Program-made: the position numbers and the translations under genes | From: Cyanobium sp. NS01 | GTDB taxonomy: Bacteria; Cyanobacteriota; Cyanobacteriia; PCC-6307; Cyanobiaceae | DNA: 64,000 bases | Assembly: GCF_014280235.1 (NCBI RefSeq) | Contig: NZ_CP047940.1 | Span: 2,108,001-2,172,000 of the forward strand | Direction: 5' to 3' | Shown here: positions 44,590 through 52,856 of the stretch, piece after piece | Layout of the letters: every line of letters starts with the position of its first letter | How positions within the stretch are numbered: position 1 is the first letter of the stretch | Notes under the pieces: generated by a model | What the model saw: the letters and a program-made list of their open reading frames with translations, nothing else | Databases searched by the model: none | Told to the model about the DNA's origin: nothing

Positions 44590-45414
44590 ATGCCATTCTT
44601 CATCAATCCACTGCCTTCCCTCCTTGGCGAGCCTGCCAAGCCATCGCGTCCCCTGTTTATCTATCTGCCAGGGATGGATGGCACTGGAGATCTGTTGCGA
44701 ACTCAACTTTCCGGGTTGCAAGCCTCATTCGATATCCGATGCCTTTCTATTCCCTCTAATGACATCACTGACTGGGATAGACTTGTTGAACAAGTAGCTC
44801 GGTTGATCACCAAGGAGCAGTGCCGGATTCAATCTCGCCCCGTCTATATCTGTGGCGAATCCTTTGGCGGCTGCCTGGCTTTGCGGCTTGCAGCTTCCTT
44901 CCCTGACATCTGCCAACATCTGATTCTTGTCAATCCTGCCACATCTGCTTTCCATCAACCGTGGGTCAGCTTAGGAGCATCAATCACACAGCGCTTGACG
45001 CCCTCACTGTATCGGTTGTCAACCTTTGGTCTGCTCCCACTTCTGATTCAGCCACAACGAGTCTCCCTGGCTAATCAACAGGCTTTATTGCAGGCCATGC
45101 AATCGGTTTCCCCCAGAAGTGCGGCCTGGAGGATTTCCCTGCTTGCCAATTTCGCGGTTGAGTCGCTGCCGTTGGGACGAATCCTGCAGCCCGCTTTACT
45201 GCTGGCGTCAGGCGCGGATCGGCTCCTTCCATCTCTTGACGCAGCAGGAAGACTCGCCCGACAACTGCCGAACGCCCGTACCGTGCAGCTTCCAGACAGT
45301 GGCCACGCCTGCCTGCTGGAATCCCAGGTGAACCTCGCCAAGCTGTTGAAGTCAACAGATTTCTTTGATCCTTCCAGCCGCGCCCGTCCCCTAAGCATGA
45401 GTCACGGTCATTGA
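44590..45414 (+). CDS. Alpha/beta hydrolase of the phytyl ester synthase (PES) type
   Basis: 274 aa. The alpha/beta hydrolase fold with nucleophile elbow GESFGG (near residue 96). LFIYLPGMDGTGDLLRTQL, FDIRCLSIPSNDITDW, PVYICGESFGGCLALRLAAS and LILVNPATSAFHQ align closely with the hydrolase half of plant PES1/2 (known sequence knowledge, not searched). The catalytic Asp (SGADRLLPS) and His (DSGHACLLE) are visible. Same strand as the acyltransferase before it. Both are lower-GC than neighbours. Confidence 0.75.
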   Translation: MPFFINPLPSLLGEPAKPSRPLFIYLPGMDGTGDLLRTQLSGLQASFDIRCLSIPSNDITDWDRLVEQVARLITKEQCRIQSRPVYICGESFGGCLALRLAASFPDICQHLILVNPATSAFHQPWVSLGASITQRLTPSLYRLSTFGLLPLLIQPQRVSLANQQALLQAMQSVSPRSAAWRISLLANFAVESLPLGRILQPALLLASGADRLLPSLDAAGRLARQLPNARTVQLPDSGHACLLESQVNLAKLLKSTDFFDPSSRARPLSMSHGH

Positions 45415-45441
45415 TATGGCGAGTCCTGACGATCAAGAAAA

Positions 45442-45466
45442 AACCTCCGGGCTTAGCCCGGAGGTT
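45442..45466 (-). terminator. Rho-independent terminator for the Hlip transcript
   Basis: AACCTCCGGGC (45442-45452) pairs with GCCCGGAGGTT (45456-45466) around TTA. On the minus strand it is followed by TTTTTT (complement of the A-run at 45438-45443). A strong intrinsic terminator for the minus-strand pair ending at 45517. Confidence 0.9.
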
Positions 45467-45516
45467 GACGACCATCTCGTATCCGCGAGGGCAGGGAATC
45501 GGCTACGGGGTGCCGA

Positions 45517-45645
45517 TCATCGAGGCTCAAAAGGAGCGAGATCGCTGGGGCGGGAGAGAACGAATCCCACCATCCCGGTCAGGAGGACGACAAGGGCGAT
45601 GACACTGATGATGGCGGCGGAGTAGTCAGTACCCTTGGCGATCAA
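45517..45645 (-). CDS. 42-residue single-helix membrane peptide downstream of Hlip
   Basis: The peptide starts at TTG (45643-45645) whose TTGA overlaps the Hlip stop codon, and ends at TGA 45517. It contains IAKGTDYSAAIISVIALVV then LLTGMVGFVLSRPSDLAPFEPR: a hydrophobic helix of about 22 residues with a short charged tail. Length, composition and coupling to Hlip suggest a photosystem- or Hlip-associated subunit, but I do not recognise it. It is followed by a strong terminator at 45442. Confidence 0.6.
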   Translation of the reverse strand: MIAKGTDYSAAIISVIALVVLLTGMVGFVLSRPSDLAPFEPR

Positions 45646-45785
45646 CCCAGTCCGATCTGGGACAGGATGCCTTGGCCGGTGAGCAACTCGGTGGATAGTC
45701 CGATCACGAAGCCGAGCATGGCAAGACGGCCGTTCCAGGTTTCAGCAAAAGCGCTGAAGCCAAAGCGGGCGGAGGAGTCAGACAT
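45642..45785 (-). CDS. hli: High-light-inducible protein (Hlip, one-helix)
   Basis: 47 aa from ATG 45785. Single chlorophyll-binding helix with the Lhc signature AETWNGRLAMLGFVIGL (ExxNGRxAMxGF). Hlips bind chlorophyll and carotenoid and protect newly made or damaged photosystems under high light. Nearly identical to the copy at 58823. An HLR1 (RpaB) site lies 24-41 bases upstream of the start. The upstream frame is open but not coding. Confidence 0.95.
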   Translation of the reverse strand: MSDSSARFGFSAFAETWNGRLAMLGFVIGLSTELLTGQGILSQIGLG

Positions 45786-45808
45786 GCCTGTGGTGCGGTA
45801 CTCAGACA

Positions 45809-45826
45809 ATCGTAACACAATGTAAA
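45809..45826 (-). promoter_or_regulatory. HLR1-type site (RpaB binding) before hli
   Basis: Minus strand TTTACATT-GT-GTTACGAT: two 8-base direct repeats of (G/T)TTACA(T/A)(T/A) separated by two bases, with a single mismatch in the second. This is the known high-light regulatory element bound by RpaB. It lies 24-41 bases before the start codon, in the promoter core. Confidence 0.6.
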
Positions 45827-46636
45827 GGGCGTGTCGGGCCATCCGCTGGCATGGACCCATCACCGCCTTCCGTAGCAATCCCATGACCCCATGGCTCAGG
45901 CCGTATTGGCCATCGCATCGTCCGGGGCTTGGGTAGGGGGGGGGTGACAGTGGCAGCTTCCTGGAGGTGGCTATGGGTGGCTCAGCGCTGGAGGCTCCGA
46001 TTGTTTCCCCGGTGGTACGCATCAGACCGGGCAGGAAGGCCACCAACAAAACGAGGGCGGGCAGTCCTGCAAACAGAAGGATGGCGAAGAATTAACCCAT
46101 GGCAAGCTGGGCAATGGAATTTTCATGTAATATCTCGAACCTCTTTGGGATGTGGATTGGGATGCAACCCTTTACAGGATCTGATTGATAGACAGATCAG
46201 CCGTGACGGAGCATGGCGCCCAAGCCAATTTGCTGAAGAATTCCCTGAACGGGTATCATCTCAACCACCAAGCCGCTGTCATAATTCTGGTCGGCCAGGT
46301 GAATCCGCGGTTCAATAATACGTGGAGCCAGCAACTAGATGTCTTTGGAACCCCACATTCCGCCGTTTGATTCAGCATGGCTGGTGACAGACGGCGGCTG
46401 TTGGCTCTTGTTTGAAGCTGACATTGCGATAAGTCCGTTAGAGTGAACTCTGAGATTGACTCGAAGAAGCAGCACTTGACAGGAACAGCCAGACCAAGAA
46501 GCACGAGCCCATGGAGGTTCGTGAATTTTTGATGCGCCTCGACACGGACCTGATCGATCACGAGCAGGTTTTCTCTTCATGAGATCAGCCTAGGTCGAAA
46601 GACGGCTCCACACCACCTAAGCTTTCACCATGCCAG
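45827..46636. other. Gap of about 800 bases between hli and the VOC pseudogene
   Basis: Part of the lower-GC island. Frames are short and without support on either strand. I see no RNA gene, operator or repeat that I can name. It may hold the promoter of the VOC fragment or decayed sequence. Confidence 0.4.
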
Positions 46637-46927
46637 TCAATGGCGGATTCCCCTTCCTGCTCTGATCAGCCAGGCAAGGCAAATCAATGCCTCCAGGCGG
46701 GAACCCGTACCAGGTTGTTGGGAGTCGCTGGCTCGAACTTGGCCCTGAGGAAAGTTGCTCTCGCTGAAGCTGTGGGCTGCGAAGGCCAGCGTGATGTCCC
46801 CGGTCGACAGCTCGCCGTAGTCACCTGATTCGTGCAGGAACTTCTGCTGGAGCTGGAAGGCCTGCATGAAAACCGCCATGGAGGCCTCAACGCTTGGCAC
46901 ATCAGTTCTCACGTATCCGAGTTTCAT
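46637..46927 (-). pseudogene. Truncated VOC (glyoxalase/bleomycin-resistance-like) gene
   Basis: The first 60 residues from ATG 46927 (MKLGYVRTDVPSVEASMAV, then FMQAFQLQQKFLHESGDYGE, LSTGDITLAFAAHSFSESNF) are those of VOC-superfamily proteins of the YvmE/GloA-like kind. The second half, after 'SNFPQGQVRASDSQQPG', does not match and the frame stops at 46637. Full VOC domains have about 120-130 residues. A fragment of the same gene lies at 43 kb. Likely a frameshifted or truncated copy. Confidence 0.6.
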
Positions 46928-46966
46928 CAAAGTCAGAGAGGATGGCCTGCATGGCCGCTGCCCCCG

Positions 46967-47200
46967 ATGACTCCTCCCCCCAGCCCCCTGCGCTCGCCCA
47001 GGCCCACCCCCCCCGCACCCGACGACCACGATGCCGACGACAGGCTGGTGGATCGGGGCTTGCCCCTCGGCATGCGGCTGCTGGCCCTGGTAGGGGCGTT
47101 GTCGTTCGTGATGCTGGGGCTGAACAGCCTGCTGCCGGTGTTGCAGCCACCGCCCACACCGCCCTCAATGCCGGATCAGCGCGAGGGCAACCTCACCTGA
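46967..47200 (+). CDS. Small single-membrane-segment protein
   Basis: 77 aa from ATG 46967. Pro-rich N-terminal 20 residues, an acidic part (DDHDADDRLVDRG), one hydrophobic helix (MRLLALVGALSFVMLGLNSLLPVL) and a Pro-rich tail. Divergent from the VOC fragment; 33 bases before the DUF547 gene on the same strand. Similar short proteins exist in picocyanobacteria; function unknown. Confidence 0.6.
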   Translation: MTPPPSPLRSPRPTPPAPDDHDADDRLVDRGLPLGMRLLALVGALSFVMLGLNSLLPVLQPPPTPPSMPDQREGNLT

Positions 47201-47233
47201 GCGGATGCCCTCTGCCCCTTCGCCCCCTGCCGC

Positions 47234-47920
47234 TTGAAAGACCCGGCCGTCTGGGACCAGCTGCTGCAGCGCTATGTGGATGGCGACGGCAGGGTGGATT
47301 ACGCCGGCTGGCAGAGCAGGGATGCGGCCACCCTCCGCGCCTGGCTGGCCGCCCAGACGGCCCACACCGAAGGGCGCCAGGAGCAGCTGGCCCACTGGAT
47401 CAACCTCTACAACGCCTTCACGGTTCAGGCCGTTTTGGAGGCCTACCCGATCGCCTCGATCCGCCCCAGCCTGCCGGGACTGCCGAACTGGGTCGGTTTT
47501 CTGCGCTTCTTTCAGCGGCCGCTGCACCGGCTGCAGGACGGCTGCTTCAGCCTGGCCCAGATCGAAAATCAGCTGTTGCGTCAGCTCGGTGATCCGCGCA
47601 TTCACTTCGCGATCGTGTGTGCCTCGGTGGGTTGTCCCTTGCTCCGCCAGCGCGCCTACCGCACCGACGCCGTGGAGCAGCAGCTCGAAGCTGACCTTCA
47701 CCGCTTCATCCACAACCCCGCCAAGGTGCGCTTTGAGCGGGAGCGCAACATCCTCTGGGTCAGCCGGATCTTTCAGTGGTACAGGGCTGACTTTCTGGCG
47801 GTGAGTGCCTCTCTGCCCGGCTACATCCTGCCCCGGTTGGGAGATGGAATTCCCCCATGTCCTGAGCCCCAGGTGCGGTTCCTGCCCTACGACTGGAGCC
47901 TCAATCAGCAGAGGGGCTGA
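47234..47920 (+). CDS. DUF547 domain protein
   Basis: 228 aa, TTG start at 47234 (no ATG closer). DUF547 signatures: WDQLLQRYVDGDGRVDYAGW at the N-terminus, EQLAHWINLYNAFTVQAVLEAYPIASI, IENQLLRQLGDPRIHFAIVCASVGCPLLRQ. It resembles cysteine-protease-like transglutaminase-fold proteins, with Cys in ASVGCP. Role unknown. Confidence 0.85.
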   Translation: MKDPAVWDQLLQRYVDGDGRVDYAGWQSRDAATLRAWLAAQTAHTEGRQEQLAHWINLYNAFTVQAVLEAYPIASIRPSLPGLPNWVGFLRFFQRPLHRLQDGCFSLAQIENQLLRQLGDPRIHFAIVCASVGCPLLRQRAYRTDAVEQQLEADLHRFIHNPAKVRFERERNILWVSRIFQWYRADFLAVSASLPGYILPRLGDGIPPCPEPQVRFLPYDWSLNQQRG

Positions 47921-47932
47921 GTCGGCGTGCTC

Positions 47933-48664
47933 TCAGCGAACGTCGTCATAGAAGCGCCGCAGGTGCCGAGGTGGCAGGCCCAGGCCCCAGAGGATGCCGA
48001 TGCCGAGATAGGTGGCCATGGCCTTGCCGGCCCCCCAGGCCCGCACGCGGCGATCGGAGCTCACCACCACCCGGCGGATCAGCCGGATCCTGCCCTGCTT
48101 CAGCAGCCTGAAGCAGAGGTCACCATCTTCCAGCAGGGGCAGGGCTTCATCGAAGCCACCGCCACTCCAGAAGGTGTGGCGCCGGGTGATCATCACCTGA
48201 TCGCCAAACAGCAGTCTCAGCCCCCGCAGGAACTGCAGCGGCCGAAACAGCAGCGGCGCCAGATAGGTTTTCAGCAGGTTCAGCCCCGACACCCCCCAGC
48301 AGGTGCGCTGGCCTGAGCGCATCAGCGACACAAAGCCGGAGCAGGCCACCGAGGGATCGACCAGGGCGCGTTCGGCCACGGCCACCAGATCCGTGGGGAT
48401 CAGGGTGTCGGCATGCAGGAAACAGAGCAGCGCCCCACTGGCCTGGCGAGCCCCCTCATTCATCTGCACCGCCCGGCCGGTGGCCGGCGACTGGAGCACC
48501 CGCACCCCCGCTCCTGCCGCAATGGCGGTGGTGTGGTCTTGGCTGCCGCCATCCACCACCAGCACCTCCCAGGCCGGCGGGTCGAGGGCCTGCACCCGCT
48601 CCAGGGTGGCGGCCAGGCAGGCGGCCTCATTGAGGGTGGGAATGATGATCGAGAGGCGCTGCAT
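47933..48664 (-). CDS. Family 2 glycosyltransferase (TIGR04283 type)
   Basis: 243 aa from ATG 48664; the frame above is antisense. GT-A fold: LSIIIPTLNEAACLAATLERV, VDGGSQDHTTAIA with the Asp pair, LFCFLHADTLIP-type (here LLCFLHADTL), and FGDQVMITRRHTFWSGGGFDEALPLLEDGDLCFRL. Members of this family are found in cyanobacteria with unknown acceptor. Directly downstream of the acyltransferase 3 gene (12 bases), so likely one operon. Confidence 0.88.
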   Translation of the reverse strand: MQRLSIIIPTLNEAACLAATLERVQALDPPAWEVLVVDGGSQDHTTAIAAGAGVRVLQSPATGRAVQMNEGARQASGALLCFLHADTLIPTDLVAVAERALVDPSVACSGFVSLMRSGQRTCWGVSGLNLLKTYLAPLLFRPLQFLRGLRLLFGDQVMITRRHTFWSGGGFDEALPLLEDGDLCFRLLKQGRIRLIRRVVVSSDRRVRAWGAGKAMATYLGIGILWGLGLPPRHLRRFYDDVR

Positions 48665-48675
48665 GGGGAGTCCGC

Positions 48676-49842
48676 TCAGGGCCGGCCCACCAGGCCAAAA
48701 CACGGGCTCAGGGGCCCCAGGCGCCGGATCACCCCCTCGTAGAGGCCCAGGCTGATCAGCAGGGAGCCGGCGCAGATCAGGGCGAATTTGGCGCCGATGG
48801 CGAGTGGCAGCGGCACCACCCACCAGCCCAGGCCCACCAGCACCGGCTGGTGCAGCAGGTAGAGCGGCATGGCGGCCTTGCTGCCGTAGCTCACCAGCGG
48901 ATGGGGTGCCTGCAGGAAGCGGCGCGCCAGGGCGACCAGGGCCAGCACGGCGCACCAGCTGTTCCAGCCGCGAAAGGCCTGGAACAGCTGGGCGGCCGGG
49001 GAATCGTCGCCCGGTACGGGCGTGGCGCCGCTGAGCGTGAGGCCCAGGAACACCGCCATGCTCAGCGCCGCCAGCGCCAGGAGCAGCCAGCGGCGCCGAT
49101 CCAGCACCACCCAGAAGCCGCCCTGGTGGCAGAACAGGTAGCCGAAGACGAAATACAGCAGGTAGAGCAGCAGATTGGCCCAGTCGTCGTAGAGGTTCTG
49201 GAAGCCCGGCCAGCGGGGCCGCAGCAGGGCCTCCGAGAGCATCAGGGGCAGGGCCAGCAGCAGCAACGAGCCCAGGCTCACCCGCCAGCCTGCACCGCCT
49301 TCAGGTGGGCTGGGGCTGGCCTGAGCACTCAGCCGGCCCAGAAGCGGCAGGCAGAGCAGGGTGATCACCAGCAGGTAGGCCAGAAACCAGAGGTGGGCCC
49401 ACTCGAAGTGGCCCGCCGGCCGAATCCCATCGAAGAAGTGGGGGTAGAAGCGCAGGTAGCCCAGGGCTGAATCCACGCTCTGCAGGTCGTGCACGTACAC
49501 CTGGGGCGGCACCAGCACCAGGATGCCCACCCCCAGGGGCAGCAGCAGCCGTTGCAGGCGTTCGCGCAGGTAGGCCCCCGCACCGCGCGATCGCAGGGAG
49601 TACCAGCTCGCCGAGCCCGCCAGAAAGAAAAAGAGGGGCATGTGCCACTGATGCACCAGCACCAGAAAGCCCCCCAGGGCCCGGCTGCTCTCGGGATTGG
49701 TCACATAGAACGTGCCCAGATCGCCCGCGTAGAACACCGCTGCGGCGTGGAAGGGAATCAGCAGCAGCACGGCCAGCACGCGGGCGCCGTCCAGGGCATG
49801 GCAGCGGGGCGCAGGGGAGACGGCCACAGCTGGACCGCTCAC
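48676..49842 (-). CDS. Acyltransferase 3 family membrane protein
   Basis: 388 aa with about ten membrane helices. HALDGARVLAVLLLIPFHAAAVFY at the N-terminus carries the catalytic-type His and the conserved R; WHMPLFFFLAGSASWYSLRSRG and WFLAYLLVITLL follow. O-acetyl or succinyl transfer to a sugar or glucan is usual (OafA/MdoC). Together with the following glycosyltransferase it may decorate an exported polysaccharide. Confidence 0.85.
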   Translation of the reverse strand: MSGPAVAVSPAPRCHALDGARVLAVLLLIPFHAAAVFYAGDLGTFYVTNPESSRALGGFLVLVHQWHMPLFFFLAGSASWYSLRSRGAGAYLRERLQRLLLPLGVGILVLVPPQVYVHDLQSVDSALGYLRFYPHFFDGIRPAGHFEWAHLWFLAYLLVITLLCLPLLGRLSAQASPSPPEGGAGWRVSLGSLLLLALPLMLSEALLRPRWPGFQNLYDDWANLLLYLLYFVFGYLFCHQGGFWVVLDRRRWLLLALAALSMAVFLGLTLSGATPVPGDDSPAAQLFQAFRGWNSWCAVLALVALARRFLQAPHPLVSYGSKAAMPLYLLHQPVLVGLGWWVVPLPLAIGAKFALICAGSLLISLGLYEGVIRRLGPLSPCFGLVGRP

Positions 49843-49849
49843 GGGCCCG

Positions 49850-50851
49850 TCAGGCCGGGGCTTCCGCCGCCAGCCCAGGACCGAACAGGCGGTCGGTGGC
49901 CTTCACATACCAGGCGGCGGCCTGAACCTGAACGATGTAGGCCAGGGCGATGATCAGGGCGATCTCGGAGCCTTCCGGCCCGAAGGCCGTCATCGCCAGG
50001 GCCAGGGCGATCGAGAGGTTGCGCATCACCGTGCCGTACACGAGGGCGATGCCGTCGCTGCGGGGAAAGAAGCGGCGCGCCACCAGGGTGCTGAGGGCGA
50101 AGTTGATGCCGTAGAGCAGCAGCAGCGGGATCAGCATGCGCACCAGCAGCAGGGGCTGGCCCAAGATCAGGGGCGCCTTGAGCGCCATGGCCACGGCCAC
50201 GATGCCCACCACGCCCAGGGTGGAGAAGGGGGCCAACCGCGGCTTGATCACCTTCCTGTAGTGCTCCGCGCCCCTGGCGGCGATCAGCGCCACGCGGGTG
50301 ATCTGCCCCAGCAGCAGCGGCAGGAACACGATCAGCAGGATCTGCTGAAACACCCTGGCCATCGGCACGTCCACCGCTGTGCCCATCAGCACCCTGGCGT
50401 AGAGCGGTGTGGCCAGGGACCCAAGCACCAGCCCCACCACGGTCATGCGCACCGCTGCTTCCAGGTTGCCCTTGGCAAACCCCGTCCAGGAGATGGTCAT
50501 GCCGCTGGTGGGCAGCAGCGCCGCCAGCAACAGGCCCAGGGCCACCAGGGGTTGGCTGGCGAAGAACAGCCGGCCGATCGCCAGGGCCACGAACGGGATC
50601 ACCAGAAAGTTGATCGCCTGGGCCGTGAGCTGCAGCCTGAGGTCCCTGCCACCCAGCAGCAGCGGCAGCCGCAGGTCGATCAGCATCGGATACACCATCA
50701 GGAAGGTGAGGGGCATCACCAGGCTCACCAGCCAGGCCGAGGGCAGGGTCACCCCCCAGGCCAGGCCGAGCAGCATGGCGGCTGGGATGGCCCACACCAG
50801 GCGCCGCTGCAGGGCCATCAGCAGGGCGAAGGGCCAGGGGGCGGTGGCCAT
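49850..50851 (-). CDS. BASS / ACR3-like transporter
   Basis: 333 aa with about ten membrane helices. RNLSIALALAMTAFG and the 'ALLPTSGMTISWTGFAKGN' segment are those of the bile acid:sodium symporter/ACR3 superfamily. ACR3 arsenite pumps and BASS organic-anion carriers cannot be told apart from this sequence; no ArsR or ArsC is adjacent, so arsenic resistance is not supported. Seven bases upstream of the acyltransferase gene start on the same strand. Confidence 0.8.
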   Translation of the reverse strand: MATAPWPFALLMALQRRLVWAIPAAMLLGLAWGVTLPSAWLVSLVMPLTFLMVYPMLIDLRLPLLLGGRDLRLQLTAQAINFLVIPFVALAIGRLFFASQPLVALGLLLAALLPTSGMTISWTGFAKGNLEAAVRMTVVGLVLGSLATPLYARVLMGTAVDVPMARVFQQILLIVFLPLLLGQITRVALIAARGAEHYRKVIKPRLAPFSTLGVVGIVAVAMALKAPLILGQPLLLVRMLIPLLLLYGINFALSTLVARRFFPRSDGIALVYGTVMRNLSIALALAMTAFGPEGSEIALIIALAYIVQVQAAAWYVKATDRLFGPGLAAEAPA

Positions 50852-50915
50852 GGCGGCTGCAGCGCATCGGAGTCATCACTCTACGCGTTTATGCGCATAA
50901 TCAGGTGTTATTGGG

Positions 50916-51419
50916 TCACGGCACTGCGGCGCAGGCGAATTCGCTCCAGCGCCGTTCCACCAGTTCAAAGCAGGTCGGTGGCGCCGTAGGCAGCTTCCTG
51001 AGCAGGGCGATCAGCTCGGGGCCATGGCCACTCAGCAGCACCACCAGCTCCCTGGCCGGGTCGTAGCTGTCGAGGGCCCCCAGGCTCGGACGGATCGCTG
51101 CCGGTCCCAGCCCCTGGTGGCGCAGCTGGGCGGTCACCTCGCTTCGCGCCACATAGCGCCGGCTGAACCGCACGCCGTCGAGGCGCCAGTCGTGCTCAGG
51201 TTCGAGCGGAGCGGCCAGGTGGCAGATCAGCAGACCCCGGCCGCTGAGCCGATAACCATCCCAGGCGGCATGGCCGATCAGCAGGCTGTTCTGCTCCAGA
51301 AAGCGCGGTTCCCAGGCCCCCGAACAGGCGGATTCCTGTCCATGCCAGGACCTCGGCCCCCGCCAAGGCTGCCCTGGCCCAGGCTGCCCCGGCCAAACCG
51401 GCAAGTCAGGCCACGGCAT
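50916..51419 (-). CDS. Hypothetical protein overlapping the desaturase
   Basis: 167 aa from the ATG at 51419; this start overlaps the desaturase stop by 14 bases, and the longer frame upstream is antisense-like through it. No membrane segment; the C-terminal half has ordered features (LSGRGLLICHLAAPLEPEHDWRLDGVRFSRRYVAR, YDPARELVVLLSGHGPELIALLRKL). I do not recognise the family. Probably translated with the desaturase. Confidence 0.55.
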   Translation of the reverse strand: MPWPDLPVWPGQPGPGQPWRGPRSWHGQESACSGAWEPRFLEQNSLLIGHAAWDGYRLSGRGLLICHLAAPLEPEHDWRLDGVRFSRRYVARSEVTAQLRHQGLGPAAIRPSLGALDSYDPARELVVLLSGHGPELIALLRKLPTAPPTCFELVERRWSEFACAAVP

Positions 51420-52431
51420 CGACCGGCTCCGGACAGGGCACCAGGCGCTCAGTCTCCCGATCCCAGAGCTTGAACTGGGCGCAACTGAGCATGTCGCCGA
51501 GTCGCAGACAGGGCACAGCCGCCAGCAGACGAGCATTGGCCTGGTGGGCGGCGCGCAGGTTGTAGTTGGGAATGCGCTCCGAGAGGTGGTGGATGTTGTG
51601 GTAGCCGATGTCAGCCGTGAACCAGCGCAGCCAGGCCGGCATCTGCAGATAGCTGGTGCCTTCCAGAGCTCCCTGCATGTGGCTCCAGCCCTCGGTGTTG
51701 TGGGCGTAGCTGCCCTCAAAGATGTGCTGAACGAAAAAGATCCACAGGAACAGGGCTGCCGAGAAGGTGAGGGTCACGCCGTAGAGCCCCAGCACCAGGC
51801 CGAATCCCCAGCGCTGGCCGGCCGCCACCACCAGGGCGATCAGCACCACGTTGTTCAGCAGCAGATCCCAGAACTCGGCCGAGCGCGGCACGGCCTGGGC
51901 CCGGACCGCCCGGGAGATCTCCTTGAGAAGCGCCAGCCTGGGCTGGATGGCGAGGTAGTAGAAGCCACCGGGGAGGGCCATCAGCGGATGGCGCAGCAAG
52001 GCGTAGGTGGCCTGCTGCCTGGCACTCAGCTGGGCGTAGTCGTCGGTGGTGATCAGGTCGGTGACGCCGCGATAGCGCTCCCAGTCGCCATTGGTGCGGT
52101 GGTGAAAGGCGTGGTCGTTGGACCAGGCCAGCTGGGGAATGGCATTCACCAGCCCCAGGATGAAGCCCCCCACCCGGTTGAGCCAGCGGCTGCGGAACAG
52201 GGAATGGTGGCCGCAGTCGTGCATCAGGGAGAAGCAGCGCAGCGAGAACAGCACCAGGGGAATCACCAGCAGGGGCACGGCCCAGGGCGCCCGCTGGGCG
52301 AGATGGATGGCCAGGGCCAAGCAGGCCAGGTAGGGGCCCACGGCGCTGAGGATCTGATAGGCGCCGCGCCAGTTGCTGCTGCGGGCATAGGGGGCCAGCA
52401 CGAAGTCGGCTGGCCGGAGATCGGTGGTCAT
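51406..52431 (-). CDS. Fatty acid desaturase (membrane di-iron)
   Basis: 341 aa from ATG 52431 (or 349 from 52455). Four membrane helices and the three His boxes HDCGHHSLF, HAFHHRTNG and HNIHHLSER. The pattern and the C-terminal HLSERIPNYNLRAAHQAN match delta-12/omega-3-type or carotenoid-type desaturases; the substrate is not decided. The upstream leader region contains a 23-codon ORF and a cobalamin riboswitch, whose relation to this gene is open. Confidence 0.88.
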   Translation of the reverse strand: MTTDLRPADFVLAPYARSSNWRGAYQILSAVGPYLACLALAIHLAQRAPWAVPLLVIPLVLFSLRCFSLMHDCGHHSLFRSRWLNRVGGFILGLVNAIPQLAWSNDHAFHHRTNGDWERYRGVTDLITTDDYAQLSARQQATYALLRHPLMALPGGFYYLAIQPRLALLKEISRAVRAQAVPRSAEFWDLLLNNVVLIALVVAAGQRWGFGLVLGLYGVTLTFSAALFLWIFFVQHIFEGSYAHNTEGWSHMQGALEGTSYLQMPAWLRWFTADIGYHNIHHLSERIPNYNLRAAHQANARLLAAVPCLRLGDMLSCAQFKLWDRETERLVPCPEPVDAVA

Positions 52432-52552
52432 GCAGGAGGGCGAGGGGGGCATCACGGCACGAGCGGATCAGCCGGCGCGGACACCAGAGCCTGGCGCCGG
52501 CCCGGTCAGGCCCTGGAGTGCTTGTTGGGGACGTGAACGTCTGCGGCGCGTC

Positions 52553-52624
52553 TCAGCGCTCGGGCAGGCCCTGGCAGGCTGAAGGCGGGTGGCTTCCGGG
52601 GCTGGATAGAAAGGCTTGGCTCAT
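52553..52624 (-). CDS. 23-residue ORF following the first cobalamin riboswitch
   Basis: ATG 52624 to TGA 52553 gives MSQAFLSSPGSHPPSACQGLPER-like sequence. It starts exactly where a gene would start after the riboswitch, with the same leader hairpin (CCCGG...CCGGG) just before the ATG as hupE has. No similarity seen. Probably either a leader peptide or the remnant of a lost B12-regulated gene. Confidence 0.35.
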   Translation of the reverse strand: MSQAFLSSPGSHPPSACQGLPER

Positions 52625-52629
52625 CGTGG

Positions 52630-52808
52630 AACCCGGTCCGCGCCGGGGGTGAGGGGTGATCACAACGGCGAGCGTTCTGACTGAGGGGTGCTCCCAGGAG
52701 CGAACCCCATCACAGCTGCGGGACAGCGCCGGACTCGCAGAGGGTCCAAGAACCCTCTCCCCACCGGACTTTCCTCCTTGCGTCCAGGGTGTGAACCACT
52801 GGAACCGT
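52630..52808 (-). promoter_or_regulatory. Cobalamin riboswitch 1 (downstream of hupE)
   Basis: Minus strand, 5' to 3': AAGGAGGAAAGTCCGGTG near 52760-52780, the conserved core GGCGCTGTCCCGCAGCTGTGATGG near 52690-52715, and CAGTCAGAACGC (B12-box-like) near 52675. Same blocks in the same order as riboswitch 2, with about 70% base identity in the core. A hairpin CCCGG-CGCGGA-CCGGG lies just before the 23-codon ORF. Confidence 0.8.
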
Positions 52809-52856
52809 CACGGCCAGTCTGGTGCAGATGTCAGCCAACTGACGCCTCTGCGGTGT

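Noticed and set aside
49850-50851. Arsenite efflux pump as a firm call
   Set aside because: The ACR3 and BASS families cannot be separated here and no other arsenic gene is adjacent.
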